Part shown: in pieces, positions 1 to 10,880 of the stretch | Layout: every line of letters begins with the position of its first letter | How positions within the stretch are numbered: the first letter of the stretch is position 1 | Assembly: GCA_050084515.1 (NCBI GenBank) | Contig: CM114271.1 | Coordinates: 67,270,001-67,334,000 of the forward strand | Source: Blasia pusilla | Lineage: Eukaryota > Marchantiophyta > Marchantiopsida > Blasiales | Reading direction: 5' to 3' | Length of the DNA: 64,000 bases | Made by a program: the position numbers and the translations under genes | Notes under the pieces: model-generated | What the model was told of the DNA's origin: nothing | What the model saw: the letters and a program-made list of their open reading frames with translations, nothing else | Databases searched by the model: none

Positions 1-231
1 GTGGCTCGAGGACATCCTCCGGTCTTCACTGATCCCCAGGCGACGGTAGCCTGGTCCGGGGACTTGACTCCTGACTTTAAGACTGACGTACAATTCAAGA
101 CGCTTTTCGGAAGAGGTAGCGGCGAGAGCTTCCAAATGAAGTTTGATGGGAGCAAGGGTCCCTCAGGTTTCGTCATCGTGCAGCCGTATGAGGAAGTCGC
201 TCCTCCACGAAGAGGTTCGGAAGTCTTTTGA
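1..231 (+). CDS. AIM24-family protein, C-terminal end (partial)
   Basis: The reading frame is open from the window edge to a TGA at 229-231, so only the last 76 residues are seen and the true start lies outside. The segment [14 protein letters not shown] followed by [10 protein letters not shown], after a V-A-W-S-G-D stretch, resembles the end of the AIM24/DUF124 fold (a beta-rich family linked in yeast to mitochondrial inner-membrane organisation). The family match is from memory of its C-terminal pattern and is not proven. The first codon shown is GTG and is not a start. It is probably a last exon; nothing here shows its regulation. Confidence 0.42.
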   Translation: MARGHPPVFTDPQATVAWSGDLTPDFKTDVQFKTLFGRGSGESFQMKFDGSKGPSGFVIVQPYEEVAPPRRGSEVF

Positions 232-1479
232 TTGTGCAGAGACTGTACTTTACGGCTCAAATTACCGTGAATGAGAAATACAGAAGCGATAATAACATAT
301 ATCTGTTTGCGCGACACCAAATGAATTTGATAGTGAATAATCCTGTCGAGTGGATTGGCCTTGTTGAAAATGAAGCTATGTTGGTCTAGTCGGATATGCA
401 CGCTATGTTGCACTCACATATTCGACTCTATTGCGGCACGCCACTCTCGAACTCTCACATACTGGCCCTGAATGAAAGAGTGACCCTTTGAAGTATTCAT
501 TATCATAGCAGCATCATAGAGATTGGCTTATCTCAATAAATTAGCGAGGTTTCATATGGAGAGTGCGATTTCAATTTTCACCTCGCTCCACTCTCCGAGT
601 CAATATGATCCAATGACCAATGGGTCACTCTTAAGAGAGTCGATAGGACTTGAACGCCTACAGTCATATTGAAATCCGTGCATCACACTAGGACTGCTTA
701 TGGAGACTACGTGTTAAAATCTCTCGACTCAACCATCGGAATGAGTGAAGAGCGCAGAACTCTACGCTCTCGATTAATTCTAGGTCGGCATATTTACCAA
801 GACATTATATTGTACATAATACTGGAGCACATAAGGAGGATCGTATGAGTTGACTGTATAGGGCATCTGATCAGGGTATTTATGGAGCTATCGCAGTTCG
901 TCGTTGGATCATGGAATAACAGTGGATCCACAAACGAATTGGACCAAAGTTTCCTCACCTCGAAGATACCGTCCTGATGAAGAATAGTTCTTTTTGTCCG
1001 AAGATCTCTAATCCGCTGTCGCCCGTCGCCCCTCACTGAATGTCCCACATTTTGAAATGGAACAGTGTCCATCGAGATAGAAAGGAAACAGAGCTTGAGA
1101 TCATTTTCCTTTGATTAGCAAAGATGATCATTTTATGTTACGAAAGGGCTATTTTCATGAAACGCGAGAAAGAAGATGTGGATTCCCACGCACGATTGAA
1201 CGTTATGCAACGTTATTCCCATGGAGTCGAGATCGGTCTGTTAATATTCCCTCGTCTGGTTTCATTTCATCATACAGGCGATCTTCATGGGCATTCCCAT
1301 ACAGGATTGAAACTAACACCAGATGCCTCTATGATCAACCTGACTTGAGAATATTAACGGATTCATCGCTGGACCGATCTCGACTGCTTAGGTTCACACG
1401 AAGATCGAGCTCCAAACCGTCATTAACGAACTAAAGTGTCAGCAGGAGCTCCGGGGTTTACTGAGGCAGATATTAGATT
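232..1479. other. No supported gene
   Basis: Short overlapping open frames on both strands (for example 107 codons at 1111-1434) have no recognisable domain and no splice-site support. The first part is probably the 3' UTR of the AIM24-like gene. Confidence 0.5.
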
Positions 1480-1740
1480 AGGGAATATCCTAGAGACTGC
1501 GCTGGCAACGGAATCCCGGACCTCCTACCAGAACACACAGGCGCTTGAAATCCCTCCATGTCGAGCTACGCAAATATCCATGTGAGCAAACAAATCTAGC
1601 GCCAAGAATATTCACCAAACGTCGGGCAAATTTTTCAGGTATGTGTGAATATAAGCTCGATCCATGCATTGTTGCGATGCTCAGGACTTTTCACCAGCTG
1701 CCCGGATCCAACTGCCCCAAAGTATAACGTCTAAGAAATG
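1480..1740 (+). repeat. Orphan copy of the HSPA12-like leader exon
   Basis: This stretch aligns by eye with the upstream regions at about 4895-5080 and 13005-13250. Shared blocks are GGGAATATCC, a cctcctacc block, AACGCCAAGAATATYC-like sequence and a GGCAAATTT block just before a splice donor (TTTTTCAG then GTATGT at 1639). In copies A and C this leader belongs to an HSPA12-like gene. Here no gene body follows: the sequence runs into AT-rich DNA and then an LTR-like repeat. I infer a leftover of another tandem copy whose body was lost. Confidence 0.55.
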
Positions 1741-2270
1741 CATGCAGTCGCAGGTAAGACACGTATTCTCCTCTACTAAGTATTCCCTCTTTTTTTAATA
1801 AGAATAATGAAACGAGTGTGGGGAGAGAAATTAATTTTTAAACAAATATGAAGAACACGTGGATACTCTGGAATGAAAATGCTTTAGGGGTTGTAAAATG
1901 GAATTTTGGAGAAAAAAATAAATCTTGAATAGATTAAGAAACAAAATTGGAATGGAGATTTAGAAAAGGAATGATTAGTTGCGGAAACTTTATTTTTTAT
2001 TTTTCAAAAATTAACTTCTAAATAGAATTTCCTTACCCTGGTAATAGTAAAAAAATTTAATCTTAAAATATTGAGGAAATTCAAAATTTAGAAAGAAGTA
2101 ATTTGAATTAAATTTCTTTAAATATAATTCCTTAAAAAAAGAAAAAATTTACAAAGAGAAGCAATCAATAATTATCCAAGATTGCATGCGTAGTACTTAT
2201 ACATATAGTTATATATACACGCACAAAGTATGTGGATATACATCTCATTTTCCACATTGGAGCCCACCCC
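1741..2270. other. AT-rich stretch without a gene
   Basis: Strongly A/T-rich with long A and T runs from about 1790 to 2200. No open frame or repeat unit is supported. Confidence 0.5.
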
Positions 2271-2274
2271 GCTC

Positions 2275-3335
2275 GCGAGATTCGCGCTTAGCCAACCCAC
2301 ATCCTAGATGTTGTGTGCTTACTCTCCTTTGATGTATATCCATAGTGTTGTAGAAGCATCCATTCAATATGACATGCTCTCACTGCTAATTTACACCCAA
2401 ACACGCAATTAAGTTAGTCTAGTCTTTCTCAATCAGCTCTCTAACTCCCGGAGTTCTTGAATTGGTCTCTATCAAGCTCAACCTTTCTAGTTTCTTGCTT
2501 TACAACAAAGGAAAATTTGTGAAGACTTGGGATAGACTTTTGGTTGGTTCTAGAACCTCAAATGGGGTTTGCATGTAAGCTCCCAACTGTCCAATGGACC
2601 TCAATAAGTCCCTAATTTAGATTCATTAAAATGAGTCATGGGTTGGAATCTGAGTGTGGCTTTTGAAATCCACTCCCTAGGATCAAGTTGGGGTTTCGAG
2701 TCCCAACGCCAAATTCCAGTTCTATTCCGTATCCTTGAGCCGCGCTTTGGTGCCCAAAGTGGGTTTTGTGTTCCAAGAATCCTTGGAAACACTCCCCCTT
2801 ACTAGTACTTTTGGGGATCTCATTCCTCCCCCCAACTGTGGGGAAAAGACAATCAAGCCTTTTTTTTCTTGCCCTCAACCCAACTCCCCATGCAATTCAT
2901 TTTGGGAAGTTTCTAAGTCTATGATTATGTGTTTGCTGAGATCTTTGGATTATTGTAGTCTTCTTTACATAAACTTTCCCAAACCTTCTTATTTGTCCAA
3001 AATGCATCTTGAGACTAAACATTATGGTCTGAAAACACAACCAAAATTCCAAGTGCTAGTCGCATTCAAAATTTGGCTCTCACCTCGTTGGCAACCAACC
3101 TTCCTAGACTCAACTCTTCTCAAGTCTTAGTTCACTTTTGGTCTAGGTTTCTTGATCGCGAACATAAATTTATGAAACATAGAAGCTCTATTCGAGCGTC
3201 TTGTCTCTTTGACTCTTCCAAGAGACCTCTCCAAAGTACAATCATCATAGCGTGAGCCTGCTAAAGTTATGATATTTCGATTTCCGCTCGTCTGATTATG
3301 AGGTTCGCAACACTAGCACTCAAGCTTAGCCCATC
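2275..3335 (+). mobile_element. Solo LTR of a Ty3/gypsy family (copy 1)
   Basis: The stretch aligns along its length with 23165-24143 (same strand) and with 24195-25250 (opposite strand). Shared landmarks are the block ACTAGTACTT, the GCGCCCAAAGTGGG-like block, and the end GAGGTTCGCAACA, which matches GGGTCGCGACA in the other copies. The minus-strand copy sits where the 3' LTR of the gypsy element at 25862-28495 should be, so the family is probably its LTR. No internal region lies beside this copy, hence solo LTR. It is the most diverged of the three. Confidence 0.5.
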
Positions 3336-3956
3336 CATCCTAACATTTCTTTTTGCTTTTTTCCACCCATTTTCTAGTCCTTTTCGGGCTTGCTTGGCTC
3401 TTTTATCTAGCATGTATTGGCCCGTGCATAGTCCATGCAAGACTCGCATCAAGGGATATCCAATCGACACTTAGCACACACCCTTAATATGAAACCAAAA
3501 TTTCTCCCACGTCTCGAGCATGCGTAGGCAAGTTGAATATCAGGAAAACCCCAAAGAGGGAACTATTTGGCATATTCATCTCATCAATGGACCGATGGAC
3601 AAGTCTGTTTTCTTGCAACCTTGCAATTAGCCAAAGAAAAAAAACATCAGCCAAGAGATGTAGAAAGGATGCGTTAACTTCTATATTCTTATAGCTAGCT
3701 AGTCAAGTCTTGGGAGGTGAAATATTTTCGAGGATCTCACATGCTAATTTGCAAGATCCAAACTTCCACGACTTTCCAACAAGGACGTATTCAACCACAT
3801 TATTCATGGAAATTATTGGGTATTCTAAATTATGCTCCTTACATGTCACAAAGGTTAATTTGTTACAAAGGAGGATCATGAGATTAATGCTGCGATTTCC
3901 TTTTGGGAGTGGAACCTTACATATGGATACACATCTTGTAGAAAGGATACAAAATT
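3336..3956. other. No supported gene
   Basis: Unique-looking sequence between a solo LTR and a non-LTR fragment. Only short frames occur, without motifs. Confidence 0.45.
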
Positions 3957-4620
3957 TAATAAAAATGTTTGATGGAAAGCCCATTGGGATACAAAGGTGG
4001 GGGGAGGGGGCATAGAGAGCCAAAAACCCGCTTTCCAAAACCGGTCCTGATGAGACAAAAGGGAAACTTCCCCACTATCGACCAAACTCGCCAATAGCAG
4101 AGACAATATCAGCAACACCTAAAGAACTATGGCTACTACTAAGTTGGCCTCTAGCATTGGCGTCTCGAACCGCTTGAGCCCGCCTCAAAAGCCCATTTTC
4201 TTGAGCACGCTACAAAGCTATAGTGACCCGTTGCCGACAATAAAGAATTGCAATGGCTATGGACAACCCATTTCCCAAATTGAGATGATGAGTGCAATGT
4301 GTAAGGAACGAGTCAAATCTCTCTCCCATAGCCTCATATATCTCAATGGCTAGAGGTACAAATCAATGTTCTTGTAGCAATCTCTCTTGTGCCATCACTT
4401 GACCTCGCACAACCTACCCTGCAGGATTCGTCACTACAACATCCACTTGAAATCCCGCTTGAAATAGTGCTTATCTACATGAATCTAGAAAATCATATGG
4501 AAGCCACTCTATCGTGTAATGAAAAGTTAGTATCCAGCACTCCATGGTGAATATCCTATTACCCAACTAACAACGTGGATCCAAATTCCGACCATACTTT
4601 GTAGAAGATAAAGATTATGT
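3957..4620 (-). mobile_element. 5'-truncated non-LTR retrotransposon fragment (copy a)
   Basis: Read on the minus strand, this aligns with 9739-10338 (+) and 57541-58340 (-). It contains the region encoding the D-S-F/L near-motif and C-A-H-H of the endonuclease-like C terminus, then a 3' UTR with CTCTATGCCCCCTC and a GGGCTTTCCATCA-like end. It extends further 5' (up to about 4600) than copy b, through the zinc-knuckle-coding part. All coding frames are broken. Confidence 0.6.
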
Positions 4621-4772
4621 CGAAAATAAAGGAAGGGACGAGCCCGTACCCACTCATGTTAATTGGAAAGTAAATTGGAGCCTTCCAACTTCAAGCAATA
4701 AACAACAAACTTCGGGGGTCGGTAGAGTAGTAGCATCTTAAAAATGACTTCCTCGAATACGTCGATTATGAA
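4621..4772. other. Short unique stretch
   Basis: Nothing recognised between the non-LTR fragment and the palindrome upstream of HSPA12-like copy A. Confidence 0.4.
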
Positions 4773-4793
4773 TCTCTGATCAGTGATCAGAGA
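4773..4793. repeat. Perfect palindrome, 10-bp arms, 1-nt centre
   Basis: TCTCTGATCA, one G, then the exact reverse complement. It lies about 120 bases upstream of the leader exon of HSPA12-like copy A. It could be a binding site for a dimeric factor or just a hairpin. Confidence 0.75.
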
Positions 4794-4894
4794 ATCTTAC
4801 GAATAGTAATGAATTCATCCGTGTATCGATCTCCACTGCAGTGCTCTTGACGGCGCAGGGTGAACACTGCACGAGCAGCAGCCGCCTAACTCAT

Positions 4895-5068
4895 TGCGAC
4901 TTGTATCAGCATGGGGAATATCCCGACCGGAACGGCCAACGGTGTTAACACCTCGCCTCCTCCCGACTCCCGGTACACATGGACGCTTGAATGCTGAAAG
5001 CTCCACATATTTGCGTTCGAAAGCTAACGCCAAGAATATCCTCCTAACGCCTGGCGAATTTGATCCAG
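4895..5068 (+). promoter_or_regulatory. Leader (5' UTR) exon and promoter side of HSPA12-like copy A
   Basis: The block is conserved with 1480-1640 and 13005-13236, which suggests a shared promoter and first exon. It ends in GATCCAG followed by the donor GTACGT at 5069. The matching acceptor is TTTACATTGCAG, ending at 5506, which gives a 438-base intron in the 5' UTR. No convincing heat-shock element was seen. The exon start is not determined, and no clear TATA box was found in this copy. Confidence 0.5.
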
Positions 5069-5548
5069 GTACGTAGGATTGAGGAATGGTGTGGTCACGC
5101 CAGAGTTACGCATACCGCCGCGCTGAAAAGGCTGCGCTGGCGGTTTAGGTCAAGCTGCTACGAGCACTAACTCTTCTAGTTTACTCCTGGTTCTTAAATT
5201 GCACACCATAGGAGTAAACTTAACGTAAACAGATTCGAATCATTATCTACGGCCCGCATCGACCGCGTCCGACTATTTAAGTCACCTGTCCGCAAGTGTT
5301 GATGGTTAGTTTCAAGTCTTCCGTTTGCGAGAGTGTGCGGCTGCTTTACTCCGCCCTGTGTCAAAGCAAGCGGTAAATTAGCTATATGCCTTAGTCAATT
5401 ACTTGATGTGTGTTTTCTGTTGTCGGTCGTACGAGTTCATATTGATTCTCTTCGCGCAGGGTAGGTTCACCTTCTCGATTCCTGTCTGATTACCTTTACA
5501 TTGCAGGCGTAAGTTGGCGAATTTGGAGACACATTTTAGCCTGTGGTC

Positions 5549-7357
5549 ATGGATCATGTAACTTCATCCAAAGCGACTGTCGTTGTTGGTGTGGATTTCG
5601 GAACGACATTTTCGGGCTTCGCATATGCCCTTATTTCGGAGCCAGATAAAATACACAAATATTACGGTTGGCCTGACATGGGTCCGGCAGGGGGAAGGCA
5701 TTATTGCAAGACGCTAACTAGCCTCCTCTATGTGTCTGGGGCCACTCCTGGTTCCCACATTCTAGACGACTGGGGCTATTCTGCCTTGGTGAAGATGGCA
5801 AAGAACTCCAAAAGGTCAACTGTCGACGATTGCCAGTCTCCGGAATTCCTTACTGGCTTTAAACTCCATCTCGCAGAGAAGGATTCCATCGCTGGTGGAA
5901 ATCCTGTGCTGGATCTTCCTAAGGGCATCACCGCTCGGAGAGCGATTTCGGATTACCTCCGAAAACTGTCTGAGCTAGTCATTAGTGTGTTGCAGAAGAA
6001 TTTAGGGAACCACATTTCGATGGAAGATATCCAGTGGTGCCTTACCGTCCCCGCCATCTGGGACGAACAATCTAAACGAGAGATGAAGACTTGTGCAGAG
6101 ATCGCGGGCATGGTCCAGGGACCTGCCTACGGGGATAAGGGTGGAAGCCCGCATCCGCTTATGATAGTGCTTGAGCCTGAGGCCGCATCGTTTTACTGCC
6201 AGGTTAAGACGGAGTCTCGAGTTTCCGCACGAAAGGGAGACAAGTTGTTGATTGTGGATGTTGGAGGTGGGACTGTAGACATAGTTCTCCACGAGAAGGT
6301 CGGTTCAGGTTCGTCTTTGAAGGTGCGTGAGGTATCACCCAGTTCAGGAGGTTTATGTGGAGGTTCGTTCGTCGACAAAAGATTCTTAGATTTCGTCGCG
6401 AAGAAGATTCGTTGCTTCCGAGAATTCGCTCAGAAGCACAAGAGTTCGGTTCTGCAGTTGAAAGGATGGTGGGAGTATCAAAAGTACAGTTTTGACGGGG
6501 AGATAGATCTTCCCCAAGAACTTGAGCTGCCAGCGCGCCTAGCGACCGCATGGGAGGAGGATGACAAATCAGCGAGGCCTGGTTCATACGATGCCGTAGA
6601 GCTGTCTTTGGAAGACATGAAAGGCATATTTGATCCCGTGGTCGATCAGATACTGAACCTGATCAGCGATAAGATGGTTCCAGATTTGAAGGCAATGATG
6701 GTGGTCGGTGGTTTTAGTGGATCACCTTACCTTATGAGAAGAATCCGTGGGAAATTTTCTGAGGCAGTGGGAGCTATTGTAGTTCCTCAAGAGCCAGGAA
6801 GTGCGATCTGCTGTGGGGCAGTGGCTTATGGCATCGGTGGTGCGGACCTCATTTTGTCTCGAATATCAAAGAAGACTTATGGAACTGGCGTGGCAAGGTA
6901 TTTTCGTGTAGGTGATCCACAAAGGTTGATGTTTAGAGACGACGAGGGTAACGCACGCTGTAGAAGAACGTTCGACACTTTCACGCGGAAAGGACACGAA
7001 GTTCCTCTCGATCATTGTGTCTCAAGCACATATATCCCTGTAAGCAAAAAACAGACGGGTATGTCCATCTCCCAGTATTCTACTACCGACACTGATCCCA
7101 AATATGTAGACGATGAAAATATCACCAAAGAAGGTAGATTTTCAATTTCTATACCTACTGAAGACGAATTGGGTTTTACACCTTGCGTGAAGGTTTCAAT
7201 GTATTTTGGGAGAACAACGATAGAAGTAGTAGCAGAGGGAATTAATTTTGGATGCGGTGAGAAATTCAAAATGCCTCCAGTGATATTTCAGAAGAGTTAT
7301 GGCGAAGAAGATACTTTTCAGAATAAGAAGCAAGAATTAGCGCTCTTGATTAATTAG
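5549..7357 (+). CDS. HSPA12-like (Hsp70 superfamily) ATPase, copy A, intact
   Basis: A single uninterrupted coding exon of 602 residues. I use the ATG at 5549; the frame is open six bases further, but GTG is not a plant start. The actin/Hsp70-type nucleotide-binding fold is clear: phosphate-1 loop D16-FGTTFSG, connecting segment QWCLTVPAIWDE from about residue 162, phosphate-2 D237-VGGGTVD, adenosine loop VVGGFSGSPY from about residue 385, and PGSAICCGAVAYG from about 416. These features match the HSPA12 branch (HSPA12A/B are about 675-690 residues) more than classical Hsp70, and the long DnaK-type peptide-binding domain is absent. The C terminus contains YFGRTTIEV, shared by all copies here. 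Predicted cytosolic: no signal peptide or membrane segment. The 5' UTR has an intron, and AATAAA at 7872 is a possible polyadenylation signal. It heads a tandem array of paralogues. Client or ligand unknown. Confidence 0.88.
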   Translation: MDHVTSSKATVVVGVDFGTTFSGFAYALISEPDKIHKYYGWPDMGPAGGRHYCKTLTSLLYVSGATPGSHILDDWGYSALVKMAKNSKRSTVDDCQSPEFLTGFKLHLAEKDSIAGGNPVLDLPKGITARRAISDYLRKLSELVISVLQKNLGNHISMEDIQWCLTVPAIWDEQSKREMKTCAEIAGMVQGPAYGDKGGSPHPLMIVLEPEAASFYCQVKTESRVSARKGDKLLIVDVGGGTVDIVLHEKVGSGSSLKVREVSPSSGGLCGGSFVDKRFLDFVAKKIRCFREFAQKHKSSVLQLKGWWEYQKYSFDGEIDLPQELELPARLATAWEEDDKSARPGSYDAVELSLEDMKGIFDPVVDQILNLISDKMVPDLKAMMVVGGFSGSPYLMRRIRGKFSEAVGAIVVPQEPGSAICCGAVAYGIGGADLILSRISKKTYGTGVARYFRVGDPQRLMFRDDEGNARCRRTFDTFTRKGHEVPLDHCVSSTYIPVSKKQTGMSISQYSTTDTDPKYVDDENITKEGRFSISIPTEDELGFTPCVKVSMYFGRTTIEVVAEGINFGCGEKFKMPPVIFQKSYGEEDTFQNKKQELALLIN

Positions 7358-8310
7358 TCAGAGAAAAATGCGTAGGCCTTGTCACCATTACAAGCTTTTG
7401 ACGTATACGGGTGCAACTGTCAAGGGGATCAGATCATACGAGTGACTTGGTGTAAATGGATCCATTCACTGTAGTATTTTTTTTTCCTCTACCAGCATTT
7501 TATGCTCTAATACTTTAAGGGAAACTGACTATAAAAGTTTCTTCATCGAAATTCCAGAATTCTAGCAACTTCAAACGCATACAAAGAATCTGAATGTGGA
7601 TAATTAATGGCCACTGTTCAATATTGTAAAATCTCGGAGAAATGTTTGACTCATTTATTTTTCAAATTTTTAGCTCGTACGGATCAAATTTCCATCACAT
7701 GTTTCCTGCGCGCCTGTCTAGGCGTTTGTTATCTACGACTATAGCCGAAGAAATAGGGGACTACATGTCATGTATTCAAATTTCATCAGAAATTGCCGGC
7801 TCAATGCAACTTCTAAAATTCGAACGCGATTTATAATCCTCTCCTCTAGCAGTCAAAATTTTTCCCGACTTAATAAAGTTTTCGGTCTGAAGAACTAAAT
7901 TCCACCGACGGGAAGAGATATACACTCACCGTAGTACCAATTTCAAGGCTAATGCGACGTGAGTGATGCGGCTGATTTCGAATCTGGTGAAGCTGTTTGT
8001 AATCGGACAATTCGAATCTGCCCGGTAAGTTTTCCCGAAGTTTAACGCGAGAAATGATTATAATCGGACAACTCAAATCTGCCTGTATTTTTCCTAAAAG
8101 TCAACGAGAAAAATGGTTTTATTCTGAAATCCGGACGCGTATGAATTCCTCGTTCCAATGTAAGAACTTAAATGTCAATATCCACTGCAAGTAGTGGTAA
8201 ACCACATGAGAGTACTCAGAAATGTGTGACGAGAAGTAACTCACATTCAGACCGACCGAGATGGATATATTTCCTCACACCTTTGAACAACGAATCGATA
8301 CGTTAGGATA
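7358..8310 (+). repeat. 3' flank of copy A; 7860-8310 duplicated downstream of copy B
   Basis: From about 7860 the sequence aligns with 10495-10850: shared blocks around AAGTTYTCGGTCT, TTCTGAAATCCGGA and TTCCTCACACCTTTGAACRA. This shows that the tandem duplication carried the downstream flank as well as the gene. AATAAA at 7872 lies within it and is AATAAG in copy B. 7358-7860 holds the proximal 3' UTR and nothing else recognised. Confidence 0.6.
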
Positions 8311-9046
8311 AGGAAAAATCAGTATGTGTTAGACTAAGGAAGATGAAAAACGAAAGTTTCTCCCGTTACTTTAGATGTGTTTCTATCTATCATACAGTTC
8401 CCTACTCTGTTATGTTACATGTGACTCGTAACATAAATAACGAGTAGAATATGTCACAAGTACACAGGAGGCTACAAGGAGAGAGTCATTTCTCCCGAGC
8501 ATTAAACCAGCGTAAGTGGGCCGCTCTTATTAGGCTATAATATTGATGAGAGTTCTTGAATTTCAACAAGGCTTAATTACTTTTCAGAGATATAATTCCT
8601 CCAAGTTTACATAAGCATTCATTTTCATACGCTCCAGCCACCTCATATTTGTAAGTGTCATTCAACTATATACTTGGACCATCAAATTTTGGACGTTTAA
8701 AGCATTAGGATTAGGTTCGATTATATGTGCTTAATTATCTAGCTGACCCAAATTCTATACTACCCTAGTGACCGTTTATGTGGGTGAGATAATTTATCCT
8801 CTCGAGTGAAAAATCAACATTGTTCATGGAAAGACATTGTTCTAGCACTGTAAGTGGAACGACATTGTTATGGCAGGCTACAACAATTTAACTTTCACTT
8901 GTAATTTAATTTCGTTTGTGCTCGGAAAGATGTGCCTATCTTATAAGTTTATCACAAGATAAAGAAAAGTACCTCTGTTACTCAAGTCGAAGTTGCTTAA
9001 GATAACGTGATATATGGATACCACTTCATGTAGAAAGGGAACCTTC
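8311..9046. other. No supported gene
   Basis: Spacer between HSPA12-like copies A and B; short frames only. Confidence 0.45.
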
Positions 9047-9516
9047 ACGCCTGAGTTACGCGTACAGCCGGGCTGAAAAAGCTGCGCTGGTCAACCCAGG
9101 GCTGGCGGTTTGGGTAACGCTGCTACTAGCAATAACTGTTCTAATTTACTCTAGTTCTTAAATTGCACACCACAGGAGTAAACGTAACGTAAACAGGTTC
9201 GAATCATTATCTAGGGCCCGCATCGACCGCGCCCGACTATTTTAATCACCTATCCGCAATCGTAGTTGGATATCTGCAAGTCTTCCGTTTCCAAGTGTAT
9301 GCAGCTGGTTAACTCCGTCCTGTGCTAAAGGAAGCGGTAAATTAGCTATATACCTGAGTCAATTACCTGAAGGGTGTGTGTTTTTGGTAGTCGTTCGTAC
9401 GAGTTCATATTGATTGTTGAAGCGAAGTGGAGGCTCAACTTCTCGATTCCTTTCTGATTCCCTTTACATTGCAAGCTTAAGTTCGCAGATTTGGAGACAA
9501 ATTGTAGCCTGTGGTG
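9047..9516 (+). repeat. Duplicated 5' intron region of HSPA12-like copy B
   Basis: Near-collinear with about 5090-5548 upstream of copy A, with shared blocks GCATCGACCGCG and TTCGAATCATTATC. The similarity starts inside the leader intron, so this copy has no leader exon or promoter of the family type. The acceptor that reads TTGCAG in copy A reads TTGCAA here (9474), so the splice site is also damaged. Confidence 0.65.
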
Positions 9517-10440
9517 ATGGATCATGTAACTTCATCTGTCGACTGTCGTTGTTGGTGTGGATTTCGGAAGACATTTTCGGGCTTCGTATATGCCCTCAGT
9601 TCGGAGCCAGAAAAGATACACAAATACTACGGTTGGCCTGACATGGATCCGGCAGCGGGAAGGCAGCGGGAAGGCATTATTGCAAGACGCTAACTAGCCT
9701 CCTCTATGTGTCAGGGGCCACTCCTGGTTCCCACATTCCCACCCTCCCTCATTCGTGCCGATCTCTATATGACACGTGAGGTTGAGGTGGTTGTGGCGGA
9801 CGTGGTAGTCACAGATCCTACGCGGGAGAGCCCAAGTGGTGGTCCAAGGGCGAATGCTACAAGGAGCGGCGGCGGCGGCGAAGAAGACACATATCTACAG
9901 TCGACTACACGAGGTACACATCTTCATCCCCCTGCCATAGAGATGTATGGGGCTATGGGGGAGAGGTTCGACTCGTTCCTTACGGACTGCGCCCATCATC
10001 TCCACTCGAGAAATGGGTTGTCCTTAGCTACTGCGATTCTGTATTGTAGGCAGCGGGTCTCCATAGCGTTGCAGCGTGCCCAGGCTAATGGGATTTTGCG
10101 GCGGGCTCAGGCTGTGGGAGACGTCGGCGCTAGAGGCCCACTTAGTAGTAGTCATAGCTCTCTTGTTGTTGCTGATATTGTCTCTGTTGTTGGTGAGTTT
10201 CGTCGTTAGGGGGGAATGCCCCCTTCTTCCTTTTCTGGTCGTGTTGTGGCCTTCAGGTTTTGACTCTTTGAGTCCCCCTCTTTTGTACTTCCGATGGGTT
10301 TTCCATCACTCGTTTTTATCGAAGTGCATCTTTGTTCTCATTCTAGACGACTGGGGCTATTATGCCTTGGTGAAGATGGCAAAATTAGTTTTCTCGATCG
10401 AAAGACTGCCAGAGTTCCGGCAACTTAAGATGTTGGCTGT
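9517..10440 (+). pseudogene. HSPA12-like copy B, disrupted
   Basis: The ATG at 9517 starts the same M-D-H-V-T-S-S as copy A. A small indel shifts the frame before the phosphate-1 loop, and a one-base loss inside it (GGAAGACATT against GGAACGACATT in A) shifts it again. A short repeat of GGCAGCGGGAA adds more disruption near 9655. At 9738 a 600-base retroelement fragment interrupts the gene; LDDWGY-coding sequence resumes at 10343. Similarity to copy A fades after about 10440, so roughly 500 residues' worth of gene are missing. It lacks the family promoter and the acceptor site. It is a dead copy. Confidence 0.8.
9739..10338 (+). mobile_element. Non-LTR retrotransposon 3' fragment inserted in copy B (copy b)
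   Basis: Inserted between the codons for P-G-S-H-I and L-D-D-W of copy B. CATTC flanks it on both sides (9734-9738 and 10339-10343), a likely 5-base target-site duplication. The sequence includes a frame with FDSFLTDCAHHL and CRQRVSIALQRAQA, matching FDTFLKTCAH in the longer element at 39.4-43.2 kb. Its 3' end has the CCCCCTCTTTTGTAC and GGGTTTTCCATCA blocks shared with copies a, c and d. No poly(A) tail is visible. Confidence 0.72.
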
Positions 10441-10494
10441 TGTACAAGAAATATGAATTGAATAATTAATGAATTTTTTTCGATGTTGTAGATT

Positions 10495-10880
10495 GCATAA
10501 TAAGTTCTCGGTCTTAATACCTAGATCTCACTAATGGAAAGACAGATAAATCAATCCTAGGCTAATGCCACGTATGGAATGCGGCTCAGTCCAAATCCGG
10601 TGACGCCTATTATCATCGGACGACATAAGTCTGCCTGGTTAATCTTTCCCGAAGTTCAAGGCGAGCAATTTTTATATTCTGAAATCCGGATGCGCTTGGA
10701 CTTCTAATTCAAATGGAAAGAGAAATGATTATCCATTGCAATGTAATATCACATGAAAGTACTCAAAAATGTTTTACGATGAGTAACTCAAATGCACACA
10801 TCAAGATCCATATACTTCCTCACACCTTTGAACGATGCGTATCACGCTATTTACATACCGTCATTTCAGTTCCGAAAGAG
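10495..10880 (+). repeat. Duplicated 3' flank of HSPA12-like copy B
   Basis: Aligns with 7860-8300 downstream of copy A, with several small deletions. This defines the right end of the duplicated unit. Confidence 0.6.

Noticed and set aside
1111-1434. 107-codon plus frame
   Set aside because: Arg/Ser-rich with no domain; overlaps another open frame; probably chance.
5190-5260. tRNA-like TTCGAATC word (also at 9193)
   Set aside because: No matching acceptor or anticodon stems around it; the word is simply part of the duplicated HSPA12-like leader intron.
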